Positions 63,932 through 64,000 of a stretch of DNA of 64,000 nt are shown here, one piece after another. The first letter of the stretch is position 1; the number at the start of each line of letters is the position of its first letter. The notes beneath the pieces are model-generated. The model made no database searches. It was not told the DNA's origin and was given only the letters and a program-made list of their open reading frames with translations. Location of the stretch: the NCBI RefSeq assembly GCF_902832885.1, contig NZ_CADFDK010000019.1, positions 42,453 through 106,452 of the forward strand, given 5' to 3'. The position numbers were made by a program, and so were the translations under genes. This DNA is from Burkholderia seminalis DSM 23518 (lineage in GTDB: Bacteria; Pseudomonadota; Gammaproteobacteria; Burkholderiales; Burkholderiaceae).

Positions 63932-64000
63932 TCAAGCGTTAGGGGCTGACTTGGGTTGGTAAATGGTGCCGTCGCGCAGCATGGCGAACAGGACGTCGCA
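63932..64000 (-). mobile_element. C-terminus of an insertion-sequence transposase (partial)
   Basis: On the minus strand the frame entering from the right edge reads CDVLFAMLRDGTIYQPKSA and ends PNA, stop at 63932-63934. This resembles the last residues of IS110/IS116-like transposases as I recall them; the family is not certain. The element would lie mainly outside the window, with its end between about 63905 and 63931, inside the higA remnant. Confidence 0.55.

Overview
This window looks like part of the main chromosome of a Burkholderia, most likely of the B. cepacia complex. The evidence is the high GC content with strong G/C third positions, GTG and TTG starts, and gene neighbourhoods typical of that group (mreBCD-mrdA-rodA, gatCAB, metXW, hslVU, dapF-DUF484-xerC, regBA). 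The genus is inferred from protein sequence and gene order read by eye; no database search was run. I count about 58 protein genes, two tRNAs and one riboswitch. The DNA is almost wholly ordinary core genome. Only the last 0.4 kb looks like decayed or mobile DNA.

Layout. 1-4.4 kb: 2-aminoethylphosphonate (AEP) use, with an ABC importer (phnT partial, phnS) facing away from phosphonoacetate hydrolase (phnA) and phosphonoacetaldehyde dehydrogenase (phnY). 4.6-6.8 kb: a three-gene cystine-type ABC importer. 6.8-12.2 kb: accessory enzymes (Asp-nucleophile alpha/beta hydrolase, CGNR regulator, DUF3592 membrane protein, thioesterase, patatin, 2-hydroxyacid dehydrogenase) and tRNA-Lys. 12.6-18.3 kb: a LysR regulator, then topB, a thioredoxin-like protein and dprA on the minus strand. 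18.5-27.1 kb: def-fmt, a LysE exporter, htpX, then rsmB-DUF4390-ntrY-ntrX, with a receiver-Fis regulator that lacks the AAA+ domain. 27.2-29.5 kb: tRNA-Phe and the queuosine precursor genes queC-queE-queD. 29.8-31.4 kb: an HpaI-type aldolase and a Sel1-repeat protein. 31.4-37.8 kb: the rod-shape operon mreB-mreC-mreD-mrdA-rodA. 38.1-43.3 kb: gatCAB, a PPK2 kinase and xthA. 43.3-48.1 kb: an alcohol dehydrogenase facing away from an AraC regulator, an M48-like protein with an altered active site, and ampG. 48.1-50.1 kb: metX-metW behind a SAM-II riboswitch. 50.1-52.5 kb: argB, a HAD nucleotidase and slmA as an overlapping chain. 52.7-55.1 kb: a small Cys-rich protein and the redox two-component pair regB-regA. 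55.1-57.7 kb: hslVU and a zinc-finger-less dksA. 58.1-63.3 kb: a His-rich COG0523 GTPase, rlmI, xerC, DUF484 and dapF. 63.6-64 kb: broken higB/higA-like genes cut by the end of an insertion sequence.

The best candidate for a closer look is the metX leader (49.87-50.04 kb). It has a SAM-II aptamer with an extra hairpin. Two downstream copies complementary to the aptamer's 3' strand, plus an anti-Shine-Dalgarno segment, suggest a long-range translational switch. Other notable points are a metalloprotease-like protein with HGIAH in place of HEXXH, a DksA with Cys-Thr-Ser-Ala in place of the four zinc cysteines, the AAA+-less NtrX, a 9-bp tandem repeat in mreC, and the higBA/IS junction. I found no CRISPR array, prophage, secretion cluster or wholly new multi-gene system.
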